Shown here: positions 61,606-64,000 of the stretch, piece after piece
How positions within the stretch are numbered: the stretch's first letter is position 1
How the letters are laid out: every line of letters starts with the position of its first letter
Origin: Fibrobacter sp.
GTDB lineage: Bacteria; Fibrobacterota; Fibrobacteria; Fibrobacterales; Fibrobacteraceae
Length of the DNA: 64,000 nucleotides
Assembly: GCA_024399015.1 (NCBI GenBank)
Contig: JAKSIC010000005.1
Location: forward strand, 1 to 64,000
Reading direction: 5' to 3'
Notes under the pieces: generated by a model
Seen by the model: only the letters and a program-made list of their open reading frames with translations
Told to the model about the DNA's origin: nothing
The model's database searches: none
Program-made: the position numbers and the translations under genes

Positions 61606-64000
61606 ATGAAAAGTTTCATTACAGGTCTTTTAAAGAACTTGGCCCACCCCGGAACAATTGCCGGGTTGGTAGTAGCCATTGCGGTTCCGTTCCTCATCTA
61701 CCTGGCTCCGAACATCGGCCATAAGGCTACCATCCAGAACCTGGATCTGAACCTTCCCCTCCCCCTGTTCTTTATCCAGCTCATTGCCGGCATTGTCCTC
61801 CTAGTTCTTTTGCGCAAGGATCTGAGAGACTGGTGCAAGGATGTTCTCCCGGCAAAGTCCTACTCCATTCTCGCCGTAGTTTTTGCAGTCGCTATCGCCA
61901 TTTTCGCCGGCACCCAGATTGAAGCCCGTCATCGCGTCCAGAGTGACGAAAGCGTATTCCTTTCTGTGGCCCAGAACATGTATTATAACCAGCAGACAGG
62001 AACTTGCAACCAGGGCTATTTTGAAAACGGCAACCTGGACTGCGTCGCTACCTCCAACAGTTTCAAAACCAAGGGTCTCTCCTTCCTGTACCTGTTGGGC
62101 ATGCCCTTCCTGGGAACCGACCTTCATTGGATATTCTCCGCAGAACTGTTGATGCTCCCGCTGGCAGTGCTTTTAATGTTCCTCGCGGTGGTCGCCTGGA
62201 CAAAGCAACCCCTTTTGGCATTTTTTGCCGCCCTCCTGACCGGCCTACAGCCCACCGTACTTTTCCAGTTCCGTTCCATGTCCGTGGAACCCCTCTATAT
62301 TTTCCTCTCCGCCCTCGCATTATTCTCCTTCAAGTGGGCTTATGACCGAAACACAGTCAAGCACTGGGCATTGAGCGCACTGATCCTCGCATTCTTCGCC
62401 CAGACTCGCCAGGAAACCGTATTCTGCTTTGCCCCCTTCATTTTGATGGCTCTCCCCAAGTTGCTGGACGAGAAAGGCGCAAAGACACCTGTTTTCTTCG
62501 TCATTCTTTCTGTATTCACAGCTCCGGTACTTTTAACCATCAGTTACTTCCAGGGTTTCGGTTTCCAGGGTGGCGAATTTGAAGCCCACGGGCACTTCTT
62601 CGAAGACTTCGCCAAGAACTGGGAAGTCATGACTCAGCCTCTCAAGGAAAACGGCGAACTGGCCAACCCCTTCCTCTCCTATTTTAACTACCTGTTTGCA
62701 GCCGGCGGTATCTACCTTATCTTCCGTGCCATTTTTGACGCCACCAAGAAAAACTACTTCTACCTGAAAGTCCTCGCATTTGTCGTCCTTTACCACATTC
62801 AGACCTATGTAATCCTGGAAAACGTTTCCGGAGACTTCAGCATCGAAATCAACCAGCGTTACAGCTTGGTCATGCTTCCCACCATGGCATTCCTGGGAGC
62901 ACTTCCTGTTGCCCACCTAATTGAAGCAACCATGAAGTACTCCGTACCCGAAAAGGCTTTGTTCAAGGGAACCTTCATTGCAGGCGTCATCGTAGCTTTG
63001 TGTTTTGCAGGATGGACCGCCCACTACAAGGAATCCTTCAACAACAACATCATGTACAACCGCAACCATTTGACCATCGAGGAATACGAGATTCTCAGTT
63101 GGCTCAAGGAACAGCCCAAAGCCGAGCGATTGTTCATCTACGGTAGGCCCTGGCATTTTGTAGGTTACGGCATTTCTTCCATCCACTACGAGCGAGCACG
63201 TCAGCTGAACGACGATGACCTGAAGCAGCTCATCAGCAAGTACAATGGAGAAGTCTACTATATCCGCGGTTTGGATTGCTGGGATAGCAAGACCTACCAC
63301 AAGAAGGCTGTGGAACATCGCATTCCCACCACCTGTGATATTTTCGAACGCGAAATGGACATGGACGGCGTGAAAAACATCCTCGTCACCAACAATTACT
63401 GGGTGCAAATCGCCAAGTTCAATGGTCGAAAGAATTTCAACCCCAAGAATATCATTGTCATTGACGAGCCCATTCTCAAAAAGGTCGCTCCCGAAGAAAA
63501 GCTGAACCTGAACGAAATGGAAGAAAACACCGACGTCAACAAAATCGTTGTTGATTCCGTCAAGTTCAACTACAATCTTAAGGAAAATGGCGAGGCTGCA
63601 GACAGCTGGGATTTGCGAATTGTTCTCAACACCAAGAGTATGCAGTTTGGCAAATACGAATTCGGCGAAGGTTCTTTCACCCTCCCTATCGATACTCTTC
63701 CGGCAGGTTACAGCAACATCCGTTTCATCATCACCAACCGAAATTCTGGAAAAACCATCGCCAACATCAACAAGACTTACTTTAATGCTGCAGATGGAGT
63801 TATCAACCTTGCAGACCTGAAGTACGAGAGTCACAGTCAAGATTGGGGCAAGATTGGATTCAACCAGACCATTGAAGGTCACAAGTTCACAGTCAACAGC
63901 ACCACTTACGATAATGGACTTGGCACACACGCAAAGTCCGAGACCGTCTACAACATTGAAGGAAAGTACACAAATTTCCGCACAAGCTACGGTCTGGACG
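61606..64000 (+). CDS. GT-C-like membrane glycosyltransferase with C-terminal NPCBM domain (cut by window end)
   Basis: 798 codons are visible with no stop before the right edge. Residues about 15-470 hold about ten hydrophobic segments with an acidic loop VQSDESVFLSVAQN typical of GT39/ArnT-like, polyprenyl-sugar-using enzymes. A soluble region follows, then an NPCBM domain from about residue 745 (SQDWGKIGFNQTIEGHKF, YDNGLGTHAKSETVYNIEGKYT), a carbohydrate-binding module usually found on secreted glycosidases. AAAGGAG lies six bases before the ATG. It probably glycosylates an envelope lipid or protein; the end of the gene is outside the window. Confidence 0.82.
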   Translation, partial: MKSFITGLLKNLAHPGTIAGLVVAIAVPFLIYLAPNIGHKATIQNLDLNLPLPLFFIQLIAGIVLLVLLRKDLRDWCKDVLPAKSYSILAVVFAVAIAIFAGTQIEARHRVQSDESVFLSVAQNMYYNQQTGTCNQGYFENGNLDCVATSNSFKTKGLSFLYLLGMPFLGTDLHWIFSAELLMLPLAVLLMFLAVVAWTKQPLLAFFAALLTGLQPTVLFQFRSMSVEPLYIFLSALALFSFKWAYDRNTVKHWALSALILAFFAQTRQETVFCFAPFILMALPKLLDEKGAKTPVFFVILSVFTAPVLLTISYFQGFGFQGGEFEAHGHFFEDFAKNWEVMTQPLKENGELANPFLSYFNYLFAAGGIYLIFRAIFDATKKNYFYLKVLAFVVLYHIQTYVILENVSGDFSIEINQRYSLVMLPTMAFLGALPVAHLIEATMKYSVPEKALFKGTFIAGVIVALCFAGWTAHYKESFNNNIMYNRNHLTIEEYEILSWLKEQPKAERLFIYGRPWHFVGYGISSIHYERARQLNDDDLKQLISKYNGEVYYIRGLDCWDSKTYHKKAVEHRIPTTCDIFEREMDMDGVKNILVTNNYWVQIAKFNGRKNFNPKNIIVIDEPILKKVAPEEKLNLNEMEENTDVNKIVVDSVKFNYNLKENGEAADSWDLRIVLNTKSMQFGKYEFGEGSFTLPIDTLPAGYSNIRFIITNRNSGKTIANINKTYFNAADGVINLADLKYESHSQDWGKIGFNQTIEGHKFTVNSTTYDNGLGTHAKSETVYNIEGKYTNFRTSYGLD

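Overview
The window looks like chromosome of a Gram-negative, cellulose- and pectin-degrading anaerobe, most probably a Fibrobacter relative. Pointers are two giant tandem GH9 cellulases, a secreted PL1 pectate lyase with serine-rich linkers and a type IX-secretion-like C-terminal tail, a type IV prepilin, a one-chain class I fumarase, outer-membrane lipid transport genes (mlaE/mlaF) and many small lipoproteins. This is inferred from family content, not from a database match. No rRNA, tRNA, CRISPR array, insertion sequence or prophage was recognised.

Layout. 1-4.6 kb: an AT-rich stretch with a 43-bp tandem repeat array, two adjacent OpgB/LTA-synthase-like sulfatase-fold transferases and a type IV prepilin with a striking promoter region. 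4.6-15 kb: a DUF4143 ATPase, then HIT, RecO, PanB, a beta-barrel protein, a histone H1-like protein, a Ppx/GppA protein, RluB, a metallophosphatase and a B12-radical SAM protein. 15-26.6 kb: mostly leftward housekeeping genes (mlaF, mlaE, dnaB, a degenerate uracil-glycosylase-fold protein, coaBC, an acyltransferase, rpsA, cmk, lipoproteins). 26.7-35.4 kb: TraB, pectate lyase, HAD phosphatase, RluE-like, lipoprotein, fumarase and an Ala/Pro/Glu-repeat membrane protein. 35.8-52.5 kb: GH9, GH9, histidine kinase, single-domain receiver and an NtrC-type activator, all on the plus strand with almost no gaps after the second cellulase. 52.5-57 kb: rRNA methyltransferase, sigma factor, nrdR, transketolase. 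57.2-61.4 kb: a leftward four-gene cluster (C39-like peptidase, RLAN/RimK ATP-grasp ligase, GCS2-type ligase, N-formylglutamate amidohydrolase). 61.6 kb to the end: a GT-C-like membrane glycosyltransferase with a C-terminal NPCBM domain, cut by the window edge.

How it fits together. The cellulase region looks like a self-contained module: a perfect CRP-type palindrome lies upstream of the first GH9 gene, and a membrane histidine kinase is encoded one base after the second. The linked NtrC-type activator carries Glu where the phospho-acceptor Asp should be. The ATP-grasp/GCS2 cluster is the best candidate for an uncharacterised system; it has the parts to make and trim a small amide-linked (glutamyl) product or to modify a peptide.

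Non-coding DNA is unusually structured. Heptanucleotide repeats occur between genes, often as inverted pairs and twice starting at a stop codon. A GTCATTGCGAG-type dispersed element occurs four times, once in frame inside coaBC. Long hairpins with shared arms lie upstream of the pectate lyase.
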